From an uncultured Bacteroidota bacterium (GTDB lineage Bacteria > Bacteroidota > Bacteroidia > UKL13-3), in contig CAISCU010000041.1 of NCBI GenBank assembly GCA_903883965.1, positions 36,259 through 100,258 of the forward strand: a stretch of DNA of 64,000 nt. The letters are read 5' to 3'. A program made the position numbers and the translations under genes. The first letter of the stretch is position 1. Each line of letters starts with the position of its first letter. This document shows positions 1 to 8,200 of this stretch, one piece after another. The notes under the pieces were generated by a model that searched no databases, was not told the origin of the DNA, and saw nothing but the letters and a program-made list of their open reading frames with translations.

Positions 1-24
1 AGAAGAAAAAAACGCAACTAACAT

Positions 25-1143
25 ATGAAAATCACAACTCAAATAAGCCGTGTTTTTGTTGGCATTTTATTTATCATTTCAGGATTAATCAAAGCCAATG
101 ATACCCTAGGTTTTAGTTATAAATTAATTGAATACTTTGAACTGTTTGGCTGGGATGTATTGATACCCTTGGCTGTTCCAGCTGCTATGGCCATTTGTAT
201 TTTTGAGATTATTTCAGGAGTGGCTTTGTTGTTGGGTATCTATGTAACTTTAAATGCTTGGCTGTTATTGATTTTAATTGCCTTTTTTACTTGGCTAACA
301 GGATACAGTGCTATCACACATAAAGTTACCGATTGTGGTTGCTTTGGTGATGCCTTAAAACTCACACCATTGCAAAGTTTCTTGAAAGATGTGGTACTAT
401 TTATTTTGATTGTTTTGATTGTGATTGGCAAAAAAAACATACAACCATTGTTTAATAAAGTCATCAACCATATTGGGTTGTTTGTTGCTTTTTTAGTGAC
501 CTTGTTTTTTACATTGTACACCTATATGTTTTTACCTGTTAAAGATTTTTTACCCTACAAAATTGGGAACAATATAAAAGAATTAACTACTGTACCAGAA
601 AATGCGCCAAAAGATATCATTGAAATGCTTTTTATCTATGAAAAAGATGGCAAAACATTTGAATTCACAGCTGCTGGATTGCCTAACGACATAGAGAATT
701 ATAATTACATTGACAGAAAAGACAAACTCATTCAAGAAGGTTACAGAGCACCCATTCATGACTTTAAATTATTTGACTCAAGTGATGTTGAATTGACTGA
801 ACAATTTTTCAGTGACACTGGTTACAAACTGGTACTTGTTCAAACTAAATTAAATGAGGAGTTGAGACAATTAGTAAGCCCAATAAATGCATTGTATGAT
901 TTTATGAAAGAAAGCAAAACGGGTAGTTTCTGGGCATTGACAGCCAGTTCTAAAGATGATATCAAAGCTTATACAACTGAATTAAACAACCATTATACTT
1001 TTTACAATATGGATGCCATACCCTTGAAATCGATGGTACGCTCAAACCCTGGGCTTATTTTGTTTAAAAACAATGTAGTTGTAAAAAAATGGGGAGCATT
1101 CAATTTGCCAGATCCTACCATACTCAAAAAATATACCCATTAA
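25..1143 (+). CDS. DoxX/MauE-like membrane protein (BT_3928 family) with C-terminal thioredoxin-like region
   Basis: A 372-residue inner-membrane protein. Residues 1-170 carry about five hydrophobic helices with a DoxX/MauE layout, including the DCGCFGD motif near residue 105. Residues 180-372 form a soluble domain that looks thioredoxin-like but shows no CxxC. MauE/DoxD relatives handle quinone- or disulfide-linked redox at the membrane. In Bacteroidota, BT_3928-type proteins sit close to tpiA, which fits here, since tpiA lies 3.3 kb downstream. The ATG at 25 is preceded by an A-rich stretch. The stop is 4 bases before the start of the shikimate kinase gene, so the two are probably co-transcribed. 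The exact substrate is unknown; the family assignment is from pattern recognition. Confidence 0.75.
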   Translation: MKITTQISRVFVGILFIISGLIKANDTLGFSYKLIEYFELFGWDVLIPLAVPAAMAICIFEIISGVALLLGIYVTLNAWLLLILIAFFTWLTGYSAITHKVTDCGCFGDALKLTPLQSFLKDVVLFILIVLIVIGKKNIQPLFNKVINHIGLFVAFLVTLFFTLYTYMFLPVKDFLPYKIGNNIKELTTVPENAPKDIIEMLFIYEKDGKTFEFTAAGLPNDIENYNYIDRKDKLIQEGYRAPIHDFKLFDSSDVELTEQFFSDTGYKLVLVQTKLNEELRQLVSPINALYDFMKESKTGSFWALTASSKDDIKAYTTELNNHYTFYNMDAIPLKSMVRSNPGLILFKNNVVVKKWGAFNLPDPTILKKYTH

Positions 1144-1147
1144 TAAT

Positions 1148-1684
1148 TTGGCCAGTTTGAGCAAAAATGAACTGATTTTTTTGTGGGGAATGCCAGGAGT
1201 TGGCAAAAGTAGCATGGGTAAAAAAATAGCCAAATTGCTAGAATGGAATTGGATTGATTTAGATCTTTATATAGAAAACAAATACAACTGCAGCATTACA
1301 GAAATGGTTGCTTTAAATGGAAGTGATTTTTTTAGAAAGGCAGAACAAGATTGTTTACTAGAAATGATTCAGTTAAAGCACACCGTTGTATCATGTGGTG
1401 GAGGCACCCCAGTTTATTTTGAAAATGCCAATACCATGCTTGAATCCGGCACCTGTGTGTATTTAAACGCAGAACTCTCTTTTATATACAGCCGTTTGAT
1501 ACAATCCAATCAAGAGAGATTTATGTTCAAACAGGATCAAACTGAAAGCTGGAAAACACAACTAGAAATGGTTTACAAAGACCGAAAACCCATCTATGAA
1601 TTAGCTCCTATTCAAGTAAAAATTCCAGAAACACCAATTGCACAAATTATTTTGGAAGTAAAAAGGGGATTCGAAAAGTCCTAA
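1148..1684 (+). CDS. aroK: Shikimate kinase
   Basis: Phosphorylates shikimate with ATP in the chorismate pathway, in the cytoplasm. The 178-residue length is normal. The Walker A motif GMPGVGKSS is at residues 14-22, the substrate-binding DLD is near residue 38, FFRKAE near residue 62 and the conserved CGGGTP near residue 83. A TTG at 1148 is the only sensible start. The first in-frame ATG would fall inside the Walker A loop and destroy the P-loop, and no in-frame ATG lies between the upstream stop and this codon. A second TTG at 1157 is an alternative. It follows the DoxX-like gene by 4 bases. Confidence 0.9.
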   Translation: MASLSKNELIFLWGMPGVGKSSMGKKIAKLLEWNWIDLDLYIENKYNCSITEMVALNGSDFFRKAEQDCLLEMIQLKHTVVSCGGGTPVYFENANTMLESGTCVYLNAELSFIYSRLIQSNQERFMFKQDQTESWKTQLEMVYKDRKPIYELAPIQVKIPETPIAQIILEVKRGFEKS

Positions 1685-1731
1685 AAGGCCTGATTTATTG
1701 CCATTTGAGGCCATTTTGTGCAAAACTTGTT

Positions 1732-1761
1732 GAATTCTGCGAAAAAATATTTGCGGAATTC
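1732..1761. repeat. Imperfect inverted repeat between aroK and the HU gene
   Basis: Arms GAATTCTGCGAA and TTGCGGAATTC face each other across a short AT-rich loop. It lies just upstream of the HU promoter boxes and has no T-run, so it could be an operator or a weak end-of-operon hairpin. Function is not known. Confidence 0.3.
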
Positions 1762-1771
1762 GCCAAAGCAC

Positions 1772-1801
1772 TTGATTTTTTGGGATGGTTTATTAAGTTT
1801 G
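1772..1801 (+). promoter_or_regulatory. Bacteroidota-type promoter for the HU gene
   Basis: A TTG at 1772-1774 (-33 element) is followed after 19 bases by TAAGTTTG at 1794-1801, matching the Bacteroidota -7 consensus TAnnTTTG. The start would be near 1808, giving a leader of about 23 bases ending in an A-rich stretch before the ATG at 1831. Confidence 0.6.
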
Positions 1802-1830
1802 TTACACAATAACCCTTAAAATAAAAAAAT

Positions 1831-2121
1831 ATGAACAAACAAGACTTAATCGATTCAATGGCAAAAGCTGCCGGAATTACTAAAGTTCAAGCTCAATCTA
1901 CTTTAGATGCATTCATGGGTTCAATCCAAACTGCATTGAAAAAAGGAGACAAAGTTATCTTGGTAGGATTTGGAACATTCTCAGTTACCAAAAGAGCTGC
2001 TAGAATTGGAAGAAACCCACAATGGAAACAAGGTATGCCTGGTGATGGTACTATCAAAATTCCTGCAAAGAAAGTTGTTAAATTCAAAGCTGGAACAGGC
2101 TTACAAGCTAAAATCAAATAA
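1831..2121 (+). CDS. HU family DNA-binding protein
   Basis: A 96-residue histone-like nucleoid protein that binds and bends DNA as a dimer. The HU signature is visible: MNKQDLIDSMA at the N-terminus, then a VGFGTFSV strand, RAARIGRNPQ leading into the DNA-binding arm, and the C-terminal IPAKKVVKFKAG. Length and motif order match the family. It is monocistronic, with its own promoter at 1772-1801 and a strong hairpin terminator just after the stop. Bacteroidota usually encode several HU paralogues, so no numbered gene name is given. Confidence 0.95.
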   Translation: MNKQDLIDSMAKAAGITKVQAQSTLDAFMGSIQTALKKGDKVILVGFGTFSVTKRAARIGRNPQWKQGMPGDGTIKIPAKKVVKFKAGTGLQAKIK

Positions 2122-2136
2122 TTTCATTTTAGTTAT

Positions 2137-2167
2137 AAAAAAACCCGACCATTGGTCGGGTTTTTTT
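2137..2167. terminator. Bidirectional intrinsic terminator between HU and pyrR-like genes
   Basis: Stem CCCGACC/GGTCGGG with a 3-base loop is flanked by an A-run on the left and a T-run on the right. It can therefore end both the plus-strand HU gene and the convergent minus-strand phosphoribosyltransferase gene. Confidence 0.85.
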
Positions 2168-2174
2168 ATGCCTT

Positions 2175-2672
2175 TTATTCTACGTAAACACTGATTTTTC
2201 CGGCTCTGCATTGCACATTGATATGTTCTTGCAATGTTGTACTCAATGAGGTTCCAATAAAATCTGCTCGAATTGGGAAATGCTTGTAACTGCGGTCTAC
2301 TAAAACTGCCACTTGTAATTGGTTAAAACCTTGGTTAAAGCAGACAGACAATGCACACATCATGGTTTTACCAGAATTTAAAACATCATCTACAATCACC
2401 AATGCACTACTGGCATTTGGCTTAAATGTGCCATTCAAAACAGAACTACTGATTTGAGGACTTTTTTTATCTATCTGAATACCTGCCCTTACAATGCGTT
2501 GAGAAGTAATGGAATGCAATTCATTTTCTAAGATATCTGCAAGTGATTTGCCTTGACCTTCAATGTGAACCAAATAAATTTCTTTGGCTTTGCTGTTTGA
2601 TTCTACAATTTGATAGGCAATTCGCTTTAAAATAGGCGCAACCTGCTGGTGAGTTAGAATTTGAACTTTCAT
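2175..2672 (-). CDS. PyrR-like phosphoribosyltransferase
   Basis: A 165-residue type I phosphoribosyltransferase. The PRPP-binding motif VIVDDVLNSGKT sits near residues 92-104, and the following MMCAL segment matches PyrR/HPRT-type enzymes. PyrR proteins act as uracil phosphoribosyltransferases, and in some bacteria as RNA-binding regulators of pyrimidine genes. In Bacteroidota the regulatory role is uncertain, and no pyrimidine gene is near. It is convergent with HU and shares its terminator. A different base substrate (for example hypoxanthine) cannot be excluded. Confidence 0.75.
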   Translation of the reverse strand: MKVQILTHQQVAPILKRIAYQIVESNSKAKEIYLVHIEGQGKSLADILENELHSITSQRIVRAGIQIDKKSPQISSSVLNGTFKPNASSALVIVDDVLNSGKTMMCALSVCFNQGFNQLQVAVLVDRSYKHFPIRADFIGTSLSTTLQEHINVQCRAGKISVYVE

Positions 2673-2796
2673 GGACCCAAAATTAACCGATTTGGAATTA
2701 AATTTACCGAAAATATCAACACCAGTAAACTGTAATTCCCTATAAATGACTATATTTGTTAGGAAAGGCGGAATAAAAAATATTTGTTTAAAAAAT

Positions 2797-2827
2797 TTTG
2801 ATATTGAACTTTTTAACCATATTTTTG
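2797..2827 (+). promoter_or_regulatory. Bacteroidota-type promoter for rpmE2
   Basis: TTTG at 2797-2800, exactly 19 bases, then TATTTTTG at 2820-2827. This is a textbook TTTG-N19-TAnnTTTG arrangement. The start would be near 2834, leaving a leader of about 78 bases before the ATG at 2912. Confidence 0.65.
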
Positions 2828-2911
2828 CCCTCCAATTTGGTAGTTTCTAGCGCATGAAAATGTCTTATGTCTATCAAATTCAGTACATTAAAAGAATAAA
2901 ACAGAAGGAAT

Positions 2912-3160
2912 ATGAAAGAAGGAATCCACCCGAAAACCTATAGAAAAGTGGTTTTTAAAGACATGTCTAACGATTACATGTTCATGTGTCACAGCACTGT
3001 TGATACCAAAGAGACAATCAAATGGGAAGATGGATCAGAATATCCATTGTACAAATTAGATATTTCACACAAATCGCATCCGTTTTTTACCGGTCAAAAC
3101 ATGTTCATTGATACAGCAGGTAGAATTGACAAATTCAAAAAGCGTTACGCAAAAAAGTAA
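2912..3160 (+). CDS. rpmE2: 50S ribosomal protein L31, type B
   Basis: An 82-residue ribosomal protein with the L31 signature [12 protein letters not shown] at the N-terminus and the conserved SHPFFTGQ near residue 50, followed by [10 protein letters not shown]. It lacks the CxxC zinc ligands of type A L31, so it is the zinc-independent form, typical for Bacteroidota. It is monocistronic, with a promoter at 2797-2827 and a terminator at 3178-3211. Its leader of about 78 bases is long enough for control by a ribosomal protein, but I see no definite RNA motif. Confidence 0.95.
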   Translation: MKEGIHPKTYRKVVFKDMSNDYMFMCHSTVDTKETIKWEDGSEYPLYKLDISHKSHPFFTGQNMFIDTAGRIDKFKKRYAKK

Positions 3161-3177
3161 TTTGAAATCGTATATTG

Positions 3178-3211
3178 TAAAGCCTTCCAAATTGGGAGGC
3201 TTTATTTTTTT
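3178..3211 (+). terminator. Intrinsic terminator of rpmE2
   Basis: TAAAGCCTTCC and GGGAGGCTTTA pair around AAATT, with one or two wobble positions, and are followed by a T-run. Confidence 0.8.
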
Positions 3212-3228
3212 ATCAAATTTGAGGCCGC

Positions 3229-4431
3229 ATGAATTGTATTTTATTTGATCCTGAAAAAGAAAGGAAACAACTTCAGCCATTTACACTTACCCGACCTGTT
3301 GCAGGTATCAGAATAGGTATTTTAACCATTCAGGAAAAATGGACCCATTATTTGAAAGGTGCCAACTGTTCATTCCTAACTCAGGATTATCTTCAAGAAA
3401 AGTACCCCAGCGAATTAGACACTGTTAATTACTATATAAACGGAAGTATTTGTCCGGACAGTATGCTTTCAAAAGAAATCCAAACTTTGCAAAATGGACA
3501 GGCATTGGTTCAGAACAAAGTACTACTGGCCGTTCGGATTGATGGAACAGCTCATACATTCCAAGAACAAACTGAATGGACTAGCAAAATAGAAAGCCAA
3601 TCAAAGGCTTTGAACCAAATTCAATTTCCACAAGACATCTTTAGCTTAAATGCTGCAGAGATTGAAAAAGATTTTGACCTCTTAACTGCAGGTAGAAAAT
3701 CGGCTCCTATACCAGAAGGGAACCAAGTATTGAACCCCGATAGAATTTTTATTGAAGAGGGTGCAACTGTACTATTCTCTGTTTTAAATGCAACAAACGG
3801 GGCCATTTATATTGGCAAAGATGCCGAAATTATGGAGGGATGCAAAATCAGAGGCCCTTTTGCCATTTGTGAACATGCAGGTTTAAAAATGGATGCCAAA
3901 ATTTATGGAGCTACAACCATTGGCCCATATTGCAAAGTTGGAGGTGAAGTAAACAACAGTGTGTTTTTTGCCTACAGCAATAAAGGACATGACGGATTTG
4001 TTGGGAATTCAGTGATTGGAGAATGGGTAAATATGGGTGCAGATACCAATAATAGCAACCTCAAAAATACCTATGATGAAGTAAAACTTTGGAGTTATTC
4101 AGAAAAGAGATTCATTAAAACTGGACTTACGTTTTGTGGATTGATGATGGCCGATCATGCCAAATGCGGTATCAATACCATGTTTAACACAGGAACAGTT
4201 GTTGGAGTTGGTGCCAATGTTTTTGGAACTGGATTTCCAAGAAACTACATTCCTGATTTTAGTTGGGGTGGTGCGCAAGGATTTGAAACATTTATTGTTT
4301 CTAAATTTTTTAAAACAGCTGATGCCATGTGCAAAAGAAGAAACATTGCATTTGGAGAGATTGATCAAAAAATCATTGAAAAAGTATTTGAAATAACTTC
4401 AGAAAATCGTTTTTGGGAAAACACTAAATAA
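3229..4431 (+). CDS. GlmU-like nucleotidyltransferase/acyltransferase (Bacteroidota alternative type)
   Basis: A 400-residue cytoplasmic protein of the alternative GlmU family found in Bacteroidota, expected to help make UDP-N-acetylglucosamine. The N-terminal half (about 1-170) is a nucleotidyltransferase-like region without the classical LxAGxGTRM loop. It keeps FDPEKERKQLQPFTLTRP, typical of this family. Residues 180-370 form a left-handed beta-helix with hexapeptide repeats (ATVLFSVLNATNG, IYIGKDAEIMEGCKIRGPF, AKIYGATTIGPYCKVGGEV). It lies 6 bases upstream of tpiA and is likely co-transcribed with it. Which of the two reactions it really performs cannot be told from sequence. Confidence 0.8.
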   Translation: MNCILFDPEKERKQLQPFTLTRPVAGIRIGILTIQEKWTHYLKGANCSFLTQDYLQEKYPSELDTVNYYINGSICPDSMLSKEIQTLQNGQALVQNKVLLAVRIDGTAHTFQEQTEWTSKIESQSKALNQIQFPQDIFSLNAAEIEKDFDLLTAGRKSAPIPEGNQVLNPDRIFIEEGATVLFSVLNATNGAIYIGKDAEIMEGCKIRGPFAICEHAGLKMDAKIYGATTIGPYCKVGGEVNNSVFFAYSNKGHDGFVGNSVIGEWVNMGADTNNSNLKNTYDEVKLWSYSEKRFIKTGLTFCGLMMADHAKCGINTMFNTGTVVGVGANVFGTGFPRNYIPDFSWGGAQGFETFIVSKFFKTADAMCKRRNIAFGEIDQKIIEKVFEITSENRFWENTK

Positions 4432-4437
4432 ACATTT

Positions 4438-5205
4438 ATGAGAAAGAAAATAATTGCAGGTAACTGGAAAATGAACAAGAATTTAGAAGAAGGTCTGGCA
4501 TTGGTTTCAGAAGCTTCTAATATGATTAAAGATGAATACAATGGCAATGCATTGGTAGTTTTTATCCCTCCGTTCATACATATAAATGCCGTATCAAAAA
4601 TGCTTGAAGGCTACGAAAATCAATTTTCTGGTGCACAAAATTGTAGCAACCACCAAAGCGGTGCCTATACAGGCGAAATCAGTGCGAGTATGATTAAAAG
4701 CTGTGGCGCAAACTATGTGATTATTGGACATAGTGAAAGAAGGCAATATTTTAATGAACACAACCAATGGCTTGCACAAAAAATTGATGCTTGTTTAAAA
4801 AATAATTTATTACCTATATACTGTTGTGGAGAAACCTTAGAAGAAAGAGAATCGGAGCAACACTTTCAGGTAATTGAATCTCAAATAAAAGAAGGGTTGT
4901 TTCATTTAAATGTGAACGATTTCTTAAAAATTACCATTGCCTATGAACCAGTTTGGGCAATTGGCACTGGTAAAACAGCTAGTACAGCCCAAGCACAAGA
5001 AGTACATGCATTCATCAGAACTTTAATTGCTTCACATTACAGTAATGAAATTGCCAATGAAATTACCATTCAGTATGGAGGAAGTGTGAAACCAGAAAAT
5101 GCTGCTGAATTATTTGCTGCACCTGATATTGACGGCGCATTAATTGGTGGCGCAGCCTTGCAAAGCAGAAGCTTTACAGATATAGTAAAAGCCATGACAC
5201 ATTAA
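4438..5205 (+). CDS. tpiA: Triosephosphate isomerase
   Basis: Interconverts dihydroxyacetone phosphate and glyceraldehyde 3-phosphate in glycolysis. All hallmarks are present in 255 residues: the catalytic Lys in GNWKMNK (residues 8-14), the catalytic His in IIGHSERR near residue 100, the catalytic Glu with loop 6 in AYEPVWAIGTGKTA near residue 168, and the phosphate-binding YGGSVKPENA near residue 213. It starts 6 bases after the GlmU-like gene. Confidence 0.97.
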   Translation: MRKKIIAGNWKMNKNLEEGLALVSEASNMIKDEYNGNALVVFIPPFIHINAVSKMLEGYENQFSGAQNCSNHQSGAYTGEISASMIKSCGANYVIIGHSERRQYFNEHNQWLAQKIDACLKNNLLPIYCCGETLEERESEQHFQVIESQIKEGLFHLNVNDFLKITIAYEPVWAIGTGKTASTAQAQEVHAFIRTLIASHYSNEIANEITIQYGGSVKPENAAELFAAPDIDGALIGGAALQSRSFTDIVKAMTH

Positions 5206-5230
5206 GGAAAACTCCTAAATTTTGAACTGC

Positions 5231-8200
5231 ATGATTCGATATTTTTATTTAGTTTGTATTTGTATTGTTTTCAGTTGTTGGTTCAATGCGGCACTTGCCC
5301 AAAGACCCAATAGTTTTACTGTAAACCCTAGTGTATTTCCAGAGGAATTGAACAAATTTCTTCAAAGTACAGGCAGAAGCGACATTCAGAATATTGCTGA
5401 TGATTTCAATGCAAATTACATGCAGGGGAAGTTCAATACTTCTCAAAAAAATCAAATCATAAAACTGAGCAATGAAATGCTGCAAAGCAATTGTCAAATT
5501 TCTCATGAATTTGAATTTTACTTACAAACTATCAATGCGCTGGTTCAGCTAAATTTATTGGTAAAATTTGATGCTTGGCACAAGACATTGTCTGCTTCAC
5601 TTAAAAAATCAAAAGACGATTTTGAACAATTTTTATTGGTTTCAAAAAATGTATTTGTAGAACAAAAGATTCTACAAGTTGGTGGATACAATTGGGTGAG
5701 TAGTTCTTCTGATGTTGAATTGCTTACAGAAGGAGAGCCCCATTTCTATTTCAAAAATTTAAATTTGTATTGTTATACACCAGGAGATACCGTTGAAATT
5801 TACCAGACCAGTGGCAAATTTTATCCTGCTAAAAAACTTTGGATTGGCAAAGGCGGACGCATTGATTGGTCGAGGGTTGGACTAGACAGTAGTAGGGTTT
5901 TTGCCATCATCAAAAAATACCAAATTCTATTAAATGATGGATTGATTGTTGCCGACTCCAGTTTATTGACAAATAAATTTTTACAGGAAAAACCATTGTT
6001 AGGCAAAGTGGTTGAAAAGCCATTAGGAAAATCTCAGGGAGATAAATCTATTTACCCGCAATTTGAAGGCTATTTCAATGAATTTACTGGTGTTAATTAT
6101 GGCAAAGGAAAGTTCAAGGGTGGCTTTGGTATGCGTGGCGCCATGGTCATTGGAAAAGGGAACGAAACACGCAAAGCAGAACTTTGGTTCTCTTATAAAA
6201 ACAAACCTTTTTTAAGGGTTCAATCACCCGATTTTTTTGTAAAAGAAAATAAAATTTCCGTTGAAAAAGCAGAAGTTACTTTGTTCTTAGGAAATGATTC
6301 TATTTACCATCCGCAATTGAGCTTCAATTACCTAATGGACAAAGATAAAATCTCATTTTACAGAGACAGTAAATTAGGAATTTCAGCGGCACCTTTTATA
6401 GATTATTATCACAACATTGAATTTTGGGTTGATGAAATTAAATGGGATGTCAATAGTCCCAAAATAGACATAGACAACATATCTGGAGATGTACCCGCTG
6501 TATTCCAATCTTTGAATTTCTTCAGAGATGTACAGTATGAAAAAATAGGTGGCATGTTAAATTACAACCCCCTTCAACGCATCAAACAATTTACAGAAGA
6601 ATTCAATACCAACTCGTTTAGCTTAGAATTTTATGCCAATAAATTCAAAAGCAATGTCAGTGAATTACGCATCCAAATGATTGATTTAAATGACCGTGGT
6701 TTTATCAAATTTGATGGCCCTAAAAACATGGTTTATGTAAAAAGAAAACTCATCGACTTTGTAAATGCACACAATGGAAGAACCGACTATGATGCCATAG
6801 CATTTAAATCTACCATTAGCTCAATTCCTAACGGTTTTATTAGTTTAGAAAACAACGACCTAGTAGTTCAAGGTGTACCTAAATTTAATTTTAGTGACTC
6901 TCAAAATGTATACATCATTCCAAAAGAACAAATTATTACAGTAAAGAAAGACCGTGGCATGAGTTTTTCTGGAAAACTCAGAGCTGGTAAAGCAGACTTT
7001 TATGGTAACAATTTTGTATTTGATTATGTGCCTTTTAAAATCAGGCTCAATAACATTGATTCTTTGAAATTTTTATTTGACGACGATTCTTTAGGAAAAC
7101 TCGTACATGTAAAAAGTGTATTACAAAATATTTATGGAACTCTTGAAATAGACCATCCATATAACAAATCAGGCAGAAGACATATTGCTAAATACCCAAT
7201 TTTCACCTCAGAAGTAGGCTCTAAAGTCTATTACGATTACCCAAGTACTCAAAAGGGTGTATACGATAGAAACAGGTTTTATTTTGCCGTTGATCCGTTT
7301 GTACTAGACAGTTTGAGTGATTTAAATTTATACTCCCTGGCCTTACAAGGAACATTTGTTTCTGGAGGTATTTTACCAGATATGCGCCACGAAATTTATT
7401 TACAAAAAGACCAATCACTTGGTTTTTTCATACCTATTGATTCAAGTTATAAATACAGCCTATATGGTGGTAAAGGTACTGCAATACAAGACTTGAGCTT
7501 AAGCAATGATGGTTTGATTGGCTCAGGCATGATTAGCTATTTGGCTTCTAGAAGTTATTCGAAACGTTTTGTGTATTTGTTAGACTCAATGAATTCAAGT
7601 TCTTACTTTTTTGAGAATGACAGAACATCGTTGTTTCCAACAATCATTAGGTCTCCAGATGTATACAACCATTGGATCCCCTACCAAGACACGATGTTTA
7701 TTAGCAACAATGGCGATCCTTTAAAAATTGCATATGATGGAGCTAAACTATATGGCACCATTATTTTAACACCCCATGCCATGAACGCCAAAGGAAGAAT
7801 GGAAATTGAGGGAGGAGAATTAATTGCCGATATGTTTGAATTAAAACCGGTAGAAGTGCTTTCAAAAGACGCCATATTCAGACAAAGAAACCCAAAAGAC
7901 ACAAGTCAAATAGCATTTGTTACAGAACCTGTAAAGGCATATGTAAACTTAGACTTGAAATTTGCTGACTTTACTTACAAAAACTTTCCAGCTATAAACA
8001 ATACTTTTTACCTGAACCAATACAAAGGTTCATTTGAAAAATTGCATTGGGAGATGATTCCGAAAACACTCACGTTTACCGGACCTGTCAATAACAACAA
8101 TATTCGTGCAGCCAGTTATTTAATATCTACAAGAGCTAGCCAAGACTCCCTGATTTTTTCTTGTGCGAGTAATTTCATGACCCTTGATGATTATACCATG

